A DNA stretch of 64,000 nucleotides from Streptomyces sp. NBC_00659 (GTDB lineage: Bacteria; Actinomycetota; Actinomycetes; Streptomycetales; Streptomycetaceae). Of the stretch, positions 55,408-64,000 are shown piece after piece (the stretch's first letter is position 1; each line of letters starts with the position of its first letter). The position numbers and the translations under genes were made by a program. A model generated the notes under the pieces. It saw nothing but the letters and a program-made list of their open reading frames with translations, was not told the origin of the DNA and did no database searches. The stretch covers positions 7,068,001-7,132,000 of the forward strand of contig NZ_CP109031.1 in assembly GCF_036226925.1 (NCBI RefSeq), written 5' to 3'.

Positions 55408-58278
55408 GTGAAGATCACATTCCTGCTGACCACCGCGGACGCCGTCGGTGGCACCGAACGCGCCGTCTTCAACCAAGCCACCGAACTCGCCGTCCGGCAC
55501 GAGGTCCGCGTCCTCAGCGTCTTCAAGAGCAGATCAACGCAATTCTTCGCGCCTGGCGAGCGTGTACGCCTCGACTACCTGGTCGACATCACCGGGGAGA
55601 CTCCGCGGCCACTGCGTTCCAGCACCGTGGAGGAGGAAGTGTGGGCGGGGCTGTCCGCCCGGCCGAGTGAAATCGTCGACCGGTCCTGGGAGTCGGCGTT
55701 CAACCGTCTCACCGACCTCGAGCTCGAACTCGCCCTGCAGCAGACGGACACCGACATTCTGATCACCACGACTCCCGCGCTGATGGCGCTGGCAGTCCGT
55801 CTGGCTCCGGCCCGGGTGATCACCGTCCACCAGGAGCACCGTGTCTCCGAGTTGCGGGGCACAAGCGGTGAACCGCTGCTCCGCCATGCCGCGCGGCTGG
55901 ACGCACTGGCGGTCTTGAGCGAGCGGACCCGGGAATGGTTCGCCGAGACCCTGGGCGCGGCCGCTCCTCGTTTGGAGGTCGTGCCGAACGCACTGCCCAG
56001 CGGGTTCCGGCCGCGGTCGACCCTTGAGACCCGAACGGTCGTCATCGCAGGCCGGCTCGTCGCGGAGAAGCAGATCGACCATGCCCTCACCGCTTGGGCG
56101 ACGGTGACGCAGCAGCACCCCGACTGGCAGTTGCGCGTGTTCGGGGACGGACCGCTCAGTGGTGCCCTGCGCCGCCAGATGGACATGCTCGGGCTGCACG
56201 ACTGCGTTCAGCTCAACGGCAATTCACCGAACCTTGCGGAGGAGTGGGCCAAGGCCGGCATCGCCCTGCTCACCTCTCGGAACGAGGCATTCGGACTGGT
56301 CCTCGCGGAAGCGCAGGCGGCAGGTGTTCCCGTCGTCTCCTACGACGCGCCCAACGGCCCGCGGGAAGTGGTGATCGACGGGGAGACCGGCATTCTGGTA
56401 CCCCCCGGTGACATCGACTCTCTGACCTCGGCTCTGCTGCGGCTGATCGAGGATTCGGAGCTCCGCCACCGTATGGGCGGCGCGGCGCTGGCCTCTGTCA
56501 GACGGTTCTCGCCCTCGGTGGTCACCGCTCAGTGGGAAGAGATGTTCCACGAGCTCATCGCAGAGCGCGACCGTGGGCGCAGGGCGATGGTGAAGGCCGA
56601 GCGCCAAGCGGTCCACGCCCACCTGAGCGGCCCTGAGGGAGGCGTGTCGGCGGCGCCTCCGCCTCCTCCCGGATCGGTCCGTTCGAGCGATCAGCGGGCC
56701 TTGGAACAACGCTTGCTGAACAAGCGAGGCATGGTCCAGGACGGCGGTCAGGTGTGCGCACTGCTCGAGTGGCAGTCGCCCTGGGACGTGGTTCAGGCGA
56801 ATCTCGCGCTCGCGGCCAACGCCTTGGAAGGCGCGGACATTCCGTACATGGTCATGCGCGACCACATGGTGCGGCATTCGGTCGCCGTGCACCGCTCCTA
56901 CCAGCAGGCTGTTTTCAAGGCGCTGGCCGAGCGGTATCAGGACGAGGCCGTCTACACGTCCGTCCTCAACGAGGCCCAGAAGACGGTGGCGACGGCTCTC
57001 GCGGCTCTGATCGGTCAGTACTCCGAGGACCCGTGCTCCGGCATCAGCGTCTACCAGAGTGTGGTGTCGCCGTCACGGACTCTGCGTCTTGGCGCGGTCT
57101 ACGGTTGCCTGATCACGTTCTGGGACGACGAACCCGACGAAACCGGGTACCTCAAAAGCCCGTCGCGGACTCTCATCGGTGACCGAGTTCCGCTCAGCGC
57201 CATGCGCCGTACCCCCATGAGTCTGGGTGGTCGCCGTTACCCGACGATCGTGCCTTTCGGACAGACGCTCCATGGAGACATCGACTTTCCCGTGGACGCT
57301 GTCTACACGTGGGTGAACGGTTCCGATGTCGCCTGGCTGGAGCGGAAGAATTCCGTCCTGGCCGGTCTGGGAATGGACACTCAGGACGCGGCCACGAGCG
57401 CGGCACGCTTCCGCGACCGGGACGAATTGCGTTACTCCTTGCGGTCGATCGACATGTACGCACCGTGGATCCGCAACATCTACATCGTCACCGACAAGCA
57501 GGACCCGAAGTGGCTGGACCTGTCGCATCCCCGTGTGCGGGTCGTGGACCACACGGAGATATTCGGCGACAGAGGGGCGTTGCCCACGTACAACTCCCAT
57601 GCCATCGAAAGCCAGTTGCACCATATCGAGGGTCTGGCAGAGCATTTCCTCTACTTCAACGACGACGTTTTCCTCGGGCGGACCGTGCAGCCCGGCATGT
57701 TCTTTCTCGGCAACGGTCAGGCCAGGCATTTCATGTCGCCCACAGCCGTGCCGATGTCACCGTCGTCGAACGGGGACGAGTTCAACATCGGTGCCGCGAA
57801 GAACAATCGGTCCCTGATCGAGCGCTCTTTCGGGCAGACACTGGTGCACTCGTTCCTGCACGCTCCTCATCCCTTGCGGCGCAGCATTCTTGTCGACATC
57901 GAGCGGGAATTTGCGGAGGAGATCGCGGTCGCCGCGAGTAACCAACTGCGTGATCACAGCGATGTGTCGGTGGCATCGTCCCTGCACCACTACTACGGAT
58001 TCCACACGCTGCGCAGCGTGCCGGGAAGCATCTCCTGCGGGTTCGTCAATGTCGGACTCGCCGAGCACGGTCCTCGATTGCAGCGCATTCTCACGGCGCG
58101 TCCCCATGACGTATTCTGTCTGAACGATTTTCACGACGGGGATGTGCCGGAAGAGGAACAGGACGCAATCCTGACTGCTTTCCTCCCGAGCTATTTTCCA
58201 GTGGCCAGTCAGTTCGAGACGGGGTCCACCCGAAATCTGCGTGCCCATGCCGGCTATCTTTCGGAATGGCCGCTGTGA
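55408..58278 (+). CDS. GT4 glycosyltransferase-Stealth phosphotransferase fusion
   Basis: 956 residues. Residues 1-395 are a GT-B glycosyltransferase of family 4: MKITFLLTTADAVGGTERAV (glycine loop), VVIAGRLVAEKQIDHALTAW, and the E-x7-E donor motif NEAFGLVLAEAQAAGVPVVSY near 291. A proline-rich linker (SAAPPPPPGS) follows near 415. Residues about 440-956 are a Stealth protein: CR1 VDAVYTWVNGSDVAW near 630, CR2 RDELRYSLRSIDMYAPWIRN, CR3 VASSLHHYYGFH, CR4 FCLNDFHDGDVPEEEQD. One chain could add a sugar and transfer the phosphate-linked unit. GTG start at 55408. The end overlaps the PIG-L start by 13 bases. Confidence 0.9.
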   Translation: MKITFLLTTADAVGGTERAVFNQATELAVRHEVRVLSVFKSRSTQFFAPGERVRLDYLVDITGETPRPLRSSTVEEEVWAGLSARPSEIVDRSWESAFNRLTDLELELALQQTDTDILITTTPALMALAVRLAPARVITVHQEHRVSELRGTSGEPLLRHAARLDALAVLSERTREWFAETLGAAAPRLEVVPNALPSGFRPRSTLETRTVVIAGRLVAEKQIDHALTAWATVTQQHPDWQLRVFGDGPLSGALRRQMDMLGLHDCVQLNGNSPNLAEEWAKAGIALLTSRNEAFGLVLAEAQAAGVPVVSYDAPNGPREVVIDGETGILVPPGDIDSLTSALLRLIEDSELRHRMGGAALASVRRFSPSVVTAQWEEMFHELIAERDRGRRAMVKAERQAVHAHLSGPEGGVSAAPPPPPGSVRSSDQRALEQRLLNKRGMVQDGGQVCALLEWQSPWDVVQANLALAANALEGADIPYMVMRDHMVRHSVAVHRSYQQAVFKALAERYQDEAVYTSVLNEAQKTVATALAALIGQYSEDPCSGISVYQSVVSPSRTLRLGAVYGCLITFWDDEPDETGYLKSPSRTLIGDRVPLSAMRRTPMSLGGRRYPTIVPFGQTLHGDIDFPVDAVYTWVNGSDVAWLERKNSVLAGLGMDTQDAATSAARFRDRDELRYSLRSIDMYAPWIRNIYIVTDKQDPKWLDLSHPRVRVVDHTEIFGDRGALPTYNSHAIESQLHHIEGLAEHFLYFNDDVFLGRTVQPGMFFLGNGQARHFMSPTAVPMSPSSNGDEFNIGAAKNNRSLIERSFGQTLVHSFLHAPHPLRRSILVDIEREFAEEIAVAASNQLRDHSDVSVASSLHHYYGFHTLRSVPGSISCGFVNVGLAEHGPRLQRILTARPHDVFCLNDFHDGDVPEEEQDAILTAFLPSYFPVASQFETGSTRNLRAHAGYLSEWPL

Positions 58279-60281
58279 CCAATTTTGACCTGGTAGAAGA
58301 AAGAGATCTGAGCGTGTCCAGCACTGCCTCCGTCCTGCAGATCGTCGCGCACCCGGACGACGACCTGTTCTTCATGAACCCCGCCACCTTTCAGACGGTC
58401 AAGGCGGGTACGCCCACCACGACCGTATATCTGACCAACGGGGACTCGGACGGCCGAAACCGCAGCCCTTGGCAGTTGACCGCGCCCGTCGCGGACCAGG
58501 AGGCATACGGGAAGGCGCGACAGAACGGCATTCGAGCCGCCTACGGTGCCATGGTGTTCGGTGACCGCACGGCAGCGTGGACATCGTCCACGCTGCCCAC
58601 GGAGGACGGGGCCGTCGCCGAGGTCTACACCCTCACGGACGCGCCATGGATCAAGCTGATCTTTCTCAACATCCGCCAGCACGGGATTGAGGGCGGACTG
58701 CCGCGCAGCCTCCACGTTCTGTGGCAGGGGGAGGAAGAGCGCGTCCGTACGCTGGTGGTGAGCGGCGGGATCGTGAACGAACAGCACTGGTACACGCGTT
58801 CCGGCCTGGTCGACACCTTGGTCCAGATCCTCGACCTCACCCGACCGACGCTGGTCAGGACCCTCGACCCGGACCCTGACCGCCTCGTTCACGACGAACG
58901 GTTCCCGCAGCGTTACGACTTCGGCGATCATGCGGACCATTGCGACCACACCGCAGCCGCACTCTTCGCGTCCCTCGCGCTGGAACAGTACGAAGGTCCT
59001 GACGAAGGCCGCACTTTCGTCGTCGAAGCCTTCCGGGGCTACTACAACGAACGCTGGCCCCACGGTCTCGGTACCACGACGGTGTCCCTGAAGGAGTACT
59101 TCCTCAACATCTACGGTGCCGCGGACGGGTACGACTGCGGCGATCCCGCGGGCAGTGGCGACTACGCGGTCGGCCTCAGCGCACGCTCCACGGGCTGGGT
59201 CCAGAGCACTACGCCACGCCATCCGAACGGACCCTGGCTCGGGCTGGACGCACGTGGTCGGCTGACGGCGTTCGCCGTGGTCAACCAGCAGGCAGCGCTC
59301 TGGCTGGAGTCGCAGGCGGGCAGCGGCCAGTTCCGTGGACCGTTCCTCCTGGGGGGTGGCCCGCTGTCGCCGGGGCTGACGGCGAGCCTCACCCCGGACG
59401 CCCGTTGGCAGGTCTTCGCCCGGCGCATGTCCCACATCGGACCGGACCACGCGCACCGACGCGAGATCGTCGTGCTCGAGCAAGCCGAGCGGGACGGGGT
59501 GTTCACCGACTGGAGCATTCTGGGCAACCCCAGCGCGGGGCAGCCCGGACGTGATCGCCATCTGGGTGTGCCGGCTGTCACCCGTGACGCTCTGGGACGC
59601 CTGCACCTCTTCGTCCGCAACGCGGGACAGGGACTGCACACCCGTATCCAGGAGACGAACGGCGCCTGGGGCAAATGGACCGATCTGCGTGGCCATGAAC
59701 TGCAGGAAGGGGTCTCCGCGCTGACGGCGCCGAACGGTCGTGTAGAGATCTTCGCCGCCAGCAGAGAAGGAGTCTTCCACTGGGTCCAGGGTCGTCATCA
59801 GGAGGAGTTGCTGCGTGCTCCCCGTTTCCGGCTCAAGGTTCCGGCCTCGCCCGCCACGGCCGTGGTCCAGCCGAACGGCAGGGTCATGACCGTGTTCCGG
59901 CAGCCCGAGACGGGACGGCTGCTCATGGCCGAAGAGGACACGCCGGGCGGCCGGTGGAGCAAGCCGCCTGTGTCGATCGGTGGACGAGGCGGCTACGGCG
60001 CGGTCGCCTGTGCCGCGAGCCCGGACATGGAGCTCGGGACACTGGTGGCCACCCTCAGCGACCTGGGCGGCGTCGCCTATCGGTTCGTTCCCGGTGGTCA
60101 TCCCTGGCAGGAACTGTCCACCGATGCCCTCGGTGGACCGCCGGCGTACGCTCCGGCCGCGGCCTTCGACACGCTCGGCCGTGCGTGGATCGCCGTGCTG
60201 GGTGTGGACGGGCGTTTGGCCGTCGCCCGGCAGGCCGGCCGGGGATCGGTCGGGTTCGACGCCTGGCAGGTTCTCGGCTGA
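58266..60281 (+). CDS. PIG-L deacetylase with C-terminal beta-propeller, copy 1
   Basis: 671 residues. The PIG-L (LmbE) zinc deacetylase domain covers about 20-290: zinc motif AHPDD at 28-32 and the second metal motif DHADHCDH near 221-228. From about 300 a PLL-like propeller follows (LGRLHLFVRNAGQGL, WGKWTDLRGHEL, GRVEIFAASREGVFHW). PIG-L enzymes remove N-acetyl groups from GlcNAc-type sugars; the propeller may hold the polymer (inference). There is no signal peptide, so it works inside unless exported otherwise. The start MAAVTNFD matches the start of copy 2 (MAAMSFSL), supporting ATG 58266 rather than GTG 58314. Confidence 0.87.
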   Translation: MAAVTNFDLVEERDLSVSSTASVLQIVAHPDDDLFFMNPATFQTVKAGTPTTTVYLTNGDSDGRNRSPWQLTAPVADQEAYGKARQNGIRAAYGAMVFGDRTAAWTSSTLPTEDGAVAEVYTLTDAPWIKLIFLNIRQHGIEGGLPRSLHVLWQGEEERVRTLVVSGGIVNEQHWYTRSGLVDTLVQILDLTRPTLVRTLDPDPDRLVHDERFPQRYDFGDHADHCDHTAAALFASLALEQYEGPDEGRTFVVEAFRGYYNERWPHGLGTTTVSLKEYFLNIYGAADGYDCGDPAGSGDYAVGLSARSTGWVQSTTPRHPNGPWLGLDARGRLTAFAVVNQQAALWLESQAGSGQFRGPFLLGGGPLSPGLTASLTPDARWQVFARRMSHIGPDHAHRREIVVLEQAERDGVFTDWSILGNPSAGQPGRDRHLGVPAVTRDALGRLHLFVRNAGQGLHTRIQETNGAWGKWTDLRGHELQEGVSALTAPNGRVEIFAASREGVFHWVQGRHQEELLRAPRFRLKVPASPATAVVQPNGRVMTVFRQPETGRLLMAEEDTPGGRWSKPPVSIGGRGGYGAVACAASPDMELGTLVATLSDLGGVAYRFVPGGHPWQELSTDALGGPPAYAPAAAFDTLGRAWIAVLGVDGRLAVARQAGRGSVGFDAWQVLG

Positions 60282-60336
60282 AGCCTGACGTCGAGTGACC
60301 CGGCGTGGCGCCTCGAACCGGCGCCGCGGAAGGCGA

Positions 60337-60793
60337 CCATGACGTGCTGATCACTCCTCCGACCGCTTTCGCGCTGCACGGCGCAGGGCGGGTCGGCCCG
60401 GTGGTGATGGGACGGGCGTGCACGGGTGAGTGTGATGCGGCAGCCCGCCAAGGCGTGCCGCGGACGGTTCCGCTGCCGGTGTGTGACCGGCTCCCGGACC
60501 GATGTGCAGAGCAAACGAGGAAGGAAGAGGGAAAGCGTGAGGAGGATCTGCGTCCCGGGCAACTCCGTCGCCGCCTGGGCGGCGGAGAAGGAAGCACCGT
60601 TCGCCCGCTGGGGCCAGTACTTCGGCGAGTTCCTGAACGACTTCCATGAGGGGGAGGCCCGGGAGGACGAGCAGGCTGCCACGACGCCGGTGGCCGTACC
60701 GCCCGCTTCCTCCCGATGCCCAGTCAGTTCGAGGCGGGTCCACCGCGCAATCAGATGTTCCACAAGGGACGTCTTCCTGGATGGCTGCTATGA
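60337..60793 (+). pseudogene. Fossil junction: PIG-L 3' end, SGNH 5' end and Stealth 3' end
   Basis: Three remnants lie in order. 60337-60536 is diverged sequence of the 3' end of the PIG-L gene plus spacer (compare 62706-62911). 60537-60654 encodes VRRICVPGNSVAAWAAEKEA and on to WGQYFGEFLND, the homologue of MRKIRILGNSLAASRVEREA in the SGNH gene at 62912. 60696-60793 encodes FLPMPSQFEAGPPRNQ and ends GWLL-stop, the homologue of the Stealth tail FLPSYFPVASQFETGSTRN. The last overlaps the copy 2 PIG-L ATG by 13 bases, as in the intact pair. The region is therefore a broken copy of the cassette borders, not a functional gene. Confidence 0.75.
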
Positions 60794-62862
60794 GTTTTAG
60801 TCTCCCTGACCTGAATCGTCCCTCTTCTGCCCCGGAGCGAGGAGAACCCGACGGCGTGGAGCCCGCGGGGGAACCCGTCGCGAGGCCCTCGCTAGTCCAG
60901 GTGCTGGCGCATCCGGACGACGACCTGTACTTCATCAACCCCGACCTGCAACGAGCGCTGGAGACGGGGCACCGGGTCACCAGCGTGTATCTGACGGCCG
61001 GGGAGGCCGACGGGCGCAACATCGACACCCGCGATCTCAGCCGGATGGACGGCGAGCCGGACTTCGAGGGGTACGCCGAGGCGCGCCAGCAGGGACTGCG
61101 CGCGGCGTACGCGGACATGGTGACGGGTGACCGCGAGAGCGAGTGGGCGCGTGACGTCTTCATGTTCTCCACCGGTGTGACGGTGGACCGTTCCACCCTG
61201 GTGGCCGCACCGCATGTCCAGCTGGTCTTCTTCGGGCTGCGGATGATCGACCCCGAGAGCGAATTCCCGGACGACGACGTACTGCCCGTCCAGCTGACCG
61301 AGCTGTGGAACGGGGAGATCTCCGCGCAGCCCACCCTGATCGCCGCGGAGTCGCCGCTGCGCCGGACGCAGGAGATCAGCAAGGACGGGCTGCTGCGCTC
61401 CCTGGTCGAGCTGCTCCACCGCGCGCGCCCCGACCAGTTCTGGACCATGGACCCCGACCCCTGGCACACGGACTGGAACGAGGAAGAGGGGCCGAAGTCC
61501 AGCGATCACCACGACCACACCGCGACGGCACAGTTCGCGTTGGCGGCGCTGGAGCGCTACATCGGGGAGGGCGGCGTGCCGCCCCTCGTCGACAACTGCG
61601 TCGGCTACGGCAACAAGCACTGGCCCAGCAACCTCACCGAGGACGCCTGGGCCGAGAAGAAGCGCGTGCTCAACGTGTACACCTCCGCCGACGGACACGT
61701 CTGTAGCCGCCGCTACTGCGGTGACCGGCAACTGTCCGACGGCGCCGACATCCGTCGCTACGGATGGAGTACGAGGGCCCGGTACGAGGGCGGCACCGAC
61801 TGGCTCCATCTCCAGGCCGACGGCCGGCTCGCCGCGTACGCCGTGCTCGGAGGTCGGGCTGCGGTCTGGACCGAGAGCAAGCCGGGCAGCGGCACCTGGG
61901 ACGGGCCGGATCTCCTTCCCGGCCACGGGCTGACCCCGGCGCTGGCCCTGGCACCGGACAGTACGGGCGGCGTGCACCTCGTCGGCCTGCGTCGCACCCC
62001 CGGACCGGACGGTCAGGTGGACGTGGAGGTCGTCCGCATGTGGCGGCAGGCCCACACAGGCGAGGTGCTGCCCTGGGAGAGTGTCGGCAACCCCAACGAG
62101 AGGTCGGAGGACTGGCGGCGCTGCCGGGAGGTCGGAGTTCCCGAGGCTGTTGCAGAGCCCACGGGACGACTGCATGTGTTCATGCGCAACTTCGGGTCCG
62201 GTGTCAGCGCCCGTCGTGAGACCGACGAGGGCTGGGGGCGCTGGGAGGACCTGGGCGGCCGCAACATACAGGACTGCCTGACTGCGGTCCTGAAGTCCAC
62301 CGGGCGGATTGAACTGTTCGCCGCGAACCGCAGCGGCGGTGTGCACTGGTACCAGGAGGCCGTGTACGGCCCGTACAAACTGCAGGACGGTGTGACGTCG
62401 GCCGACCCGGACGCCTGGCGGCCCGTCGGTGGACTCACTCCGGTGCAGATCGGACGCTCGCGCATGGTGTTCTTCTACCGCGAGGAGGACTCCGGAGAGG
62501 TGCTGTGCGTGCGGCAGCGACCTGACGGCCGATGGAACGGACGTGTCGAACGGCTCGGCGGTCACGGCGGGACCGGCAGGATCGCGGCTCTGCGGCAGCA
62601 GAACGCCCGTCAGGACTCCATCGTCCTCGCGCGCCGCAACGCTCGGAACCGGCTGAGCACTGCGGTTGTCGCCACCCAAGGGCAGGGGGAGACACCGCAA
62701 TGGACCGACCACGACGTACTGATCGCGCGTCCGCCTGCCCTGGCGCTGGACCACGCGGGGCGGGTCGTGGTGGCGGTGATGGGCCCCGACGCGCGGGTGA
62801 GAGTGATGCGGCAGGCCACGCGAGATGCCGCCGAAGGTTTCGGGCCGCCGACAGTCGTGTGA
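60781..62862 (+). CDS. PIG-L deacetylase with C-terminal beta-propeller, copy 2
   Basis: 693 residues, paralogue of the gene at 58266. PIG-L domain: AHPDDDLYFINPDL (zinc motif at about 43-47), AEADGRN, and a second metal motif SDHHDHT near 241. The propeller starts near 330: blades TGRLHVFMRNFGSGV, WGRWEDLGGRNIQD, GRIELFAANRSGGVHWYQE. It differs from copy 1 in a longer N-terminal tail and an inserted DDDVLP loop near 160, so the substrates may differ. ATG 60781 follows AAGGGA and aligns with the copy 1 start. The SGNH gene follows after 49 bases. Confidence 0.87.
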   Translation: MAAMSFSLPDLNRPSSAPERGEPDGVEPAGEPVARPSLVQVLAHPDDDLYFINPDLQRALETGHRVTSVYLTAGEADGRNIDTRDLSRMDGEPDFEGYAEARQQGLRAAYADMVTGDRESEWARDVFMFSTGVTVDRSTLVAAPHVQLVFFGLRMIDPESEFPDDDVLPVQLTELWNGEISAQPTLIAAESPLRRTQEISKDGLLRSLVELLHRARPDQFWTMDPDPWHTDWNEEEGPKSSDHHDHTATAQFALAALERYIGEGGVPPLVDNCVGYGNKHWPSNLTEDAWAEKKRVLNVYTSADGHVCSRRYCGDRQLSDGADIRRYGWSTRARYEGGTDWLHLQADGRLAAYAVLGGRAAVWTESKPGSGTWDGPDLLPGHGLTPALALAPDSTGGVHLVGLRRTPGPDGQVDVEVVRMWRQAHTGEVLPWESVGNPNERSEDWRRCREVGVPEAVAEPTGRLHVFMRNFGSGVSARRETDEGWGRWEDLGGRNIQDCLTAVLKSTGRIELFAANRSGGVHWYQEAVYGPYKLQDGVTSADPDAWRPVGGLTPVQIGRSRMVFFYREEDSGEVLCVRQRPDGRWNGRVERLGGHGGTGRIAALRQQNARQDSIVLARRNARNRLSTAVVATQGQGETPQWTDHDVLIARPPALALDHAGRVVVAVMGPDARVRVMRQATRDAAEGFGPPTVV

Positions 62863-62911
62863 CCGGCTTCCGGAACCATGTACAGAGAAATGATGAAGGT
62901 ATGAGGAAAAA

Positions 62912-64000
62912 ATGAGGAAGATCCGCATCTTGGGCAACTCCCTGGCCGCTTCGCGGGTGGAGAGGGAGGCACCGCTCGCTGGCTGGGGCCAGTACATCGG
63001 TGAGTTCTTGAACGAGGGCTACGAGGTGCACAACTACGCCCGTGATGCCATGACGTTGCGCGGCTACTACGCCGAGCGTTTCGCCGCACTCCTCACCCTC
63101 CTGCAGCCCGGCGATCTGGTGATCCTCGCCTTCGGCCACGTCGAGCAGCGCATCAACGAGCCGCGCCGATACCACGGACCGCGCGAGTACAAGGAGTACC
63201 TGCGCCTGTGCGTCGACGCGATCCGGGTCGAGGGGGGCATTCCCGTGCTGCTCACCCCGGAGGCCCGCTGTGTCTTCGACGAGGCCGGGAACATTCTGAA
63301 TACTCATGACGAATACCCCGAACTCACCCGCGAGGCGGCGGCCGAGACCGGCGCTCTGCTGGTCGACATGAACGAGTACACGACGACGATGCTCGCGGAA
63401 CTCGGGCCCACGCGAGCGCGTCGGCTGTTCCGCTGGATGGACCCGGGCGAACACCCGAACCACCCCGACGGGGTCGTTGACTCCACCCACTTCAACACCC
63501 AGGGAGCGCGCGAGGTGGCGCGGCTCACGGCCGTCCGTTTCCTCGAAACCCCGGGCCTGCCACCGGACATGGTCAACCCGCAACTGGTGACGCCCGGCGA
63601 GACACCCCCAGTGCTCACCGAGTTCATGGTGAGCAATCCCGAGATGGCCCTCACTCTGACGCCGAGCCTGCTGGGTATGGCGGACTTCACCTCGCCCGCG
63701 CCTGGGCAACTCGTCGGTGCCATGTGCAAGTTGGCGGGCACCACACCCGTGGGAACCGACTACATCCTCTTCTACGAGCAGGGCCGTTACCTCGGTGGCA
63801 CCGCCGTCTCCGTCTCGGGGACGTGGCAGTGGCGCCGAACCGTCAACTGGAGCGCGGGCCGGCACAGCGTGGAGGCGCTCGCAGTCAAGGGCGATGCCGT
63901 CTCCTGGACGTCCGTGCTCGAATTCGAGGTTCTCGACCACGTCGAACCGCCGCAGGTCGAGGGCCCCAAGCCGGACGTTTTGAGCGGCCCACGCCCGCGC
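62912..64000 (+). CDS. SGNH/GDSL-type esterase (partial, runs off right edge)
   Basis: At least 363 residues, open at the window end. Rhamnogalacturonan-acetylesterase-like SGNH fold without signal peptide: block I LGNSLA with nucleophile Ser10 (GNSL in place of GDSL), block III FGHVEQR with Gly75-His76, and block V DSTHF with Asp190 and His193. The residues expected for the catalytic triad are present. From about 225 a beta-sandwich region follows (TPSLLGMADFTSPAPGQLVGAMC). Likely removes O-acetyl groups from the locus glycopolymer (inference). ATG 62912 follows ATGAGGAAAAA; a diverged 5' fragment of this gene lies at 60537-60654. Confidence 0.85.
   Translation, partial: MRKIRILGNSLAASRVEREAPLAGWGQYIGEFLNEGYEVHNYARDAMTLRGYYAERFAALLTLLQPGDLVILAFGHVEQRINEPRRYHGPREYKEYLRLCVDAIRVEGGIPVLLTPEARCVFDEAGNILNTHDEYPELTREAAAETGALLVDMNEYTTTMLAELGPTRARRLFRWMDPGEHPNHPDGVVDSTHFNTQGAREVARLTAVRFLETPGLPPDMVNPQLVTPGETPPVLTEFMVSNPEMALTLTPSLLGMADFTSPAPGQLVGAMCKLAGTTPVGTDYILFYEQGRYLGGTAVSVSGTWQWRRTVNWSAGRHSVEALAVKGDAVSWTSVLEFEVLDHVEPPQVEGPKPDVLSGPRPR

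Noticed and set aside
60426..60800. 124-codon plus-strand frame as a real gene
   Set aside because: It consists of remnants of the SGNH 5' end and unrelated frames; homology to 62912 stops after about 40 residues.

Overview
High GC, the strong third-position GC bias that produces long antisense shadow frames, frequent GTG starts, and families that are largely streptomycete (DUF5999-, DUF6299- and DUF6183-like proteins, a CebR-type operator, a DasR-like site, ngcEFG beside a ROK regulator) point to a Streptomyces chromosome. The order HTH-murA, aconitase, ngcEFG, ROK regulator, sugar ABC operon, dxs, amino-acid permease matches what I recall of the Streptomyces coelicolor SCO5998-SCO6014 core. 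The accessory blocks are the left 22 kb and the right 15 kb.

Left (1-8.2 kb): an anti-sigma-type ATPase runs off the edge. It is followed by a catabolic regulon: enoyl-CoA hydratase, a two-domain aryl-CoA monooxygenase/reductase, a PaaX-type repressor, an aryl-CoA ligase, an acyl-CoA dehydrogenase and a RidA-like deaminase. The set is what CoA-dependent anthranilate breakdown needs; salicylate is the alternative. The two plus-strand units share a nearly identical promoter with a TGAC-N4-GTCA inverted repeat. From 8.2 to 13.2 kb lie small accessory genes (DUF5999, DUF6299, DUF6183, RibD-like reductase, NUDIX, YunG) and two gene remnants.

Island (about 13.2-22.1 kb): a 17-bp direct repeat (13289-13305 and 22096-22112) lies at the 3' end of the HTH-murA gene and brackets about 8.8 kb, with integrase-arm-like repeats beside both ends. 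Its cargo looks defensive. A small helical protein and a 1905-residue STAND NTPase with 27-28 TPRs overlap by ATGA. They carry the same short G-x-x-N-x-I-H-x-G-x-G-T-Q-N-V motif, at the C-terminus of the first and the N-terminus of the second. This is the architecture of amyloid-signalling effector/NLR pairs and is the most interesting system in the window. An AbiEii-type nucleotidyltransferase gene frameshifted by a 16-bp duplication and a small MITE-like element share the island.

Core (22.1-49.3 kb): HTH-MurA fusion; aconitase with an iron-box-like site; a cellulose LPMO behind a perfect CebR box; two large secreted GH92 mannosidases in tail-to-tail orientation, each preceded by a pair of GACA-N4-TGTC operators; ngcEFG for N-acetylglucosamine or chitobiose uptake; a ROK regulator; a xylFGH-like operon with a single-domain ATPase; dxs; an APC permease. 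This is mostly extracellular glycan breakdown plus sugar uptake.

Right (49.4-64 kb): a NYN-domain protein, a stand-alone beta-propeller protein and an LCP ligase precede a tightly packed gene run. That run holds a Stealth phosphotransferase, an unknown protein, a GT4-Stealth fusion, two PIG-L deacetylase/propeller proteins and an SGNH esterase cut by the right edge. It looks like a phosphodiester-linked wall or capsule glycopolymer locus. Between the two PIG-L genes is a fossil junction showing that a Stealth-PIG-L-SGNH cassette was once tandemly duplicated.
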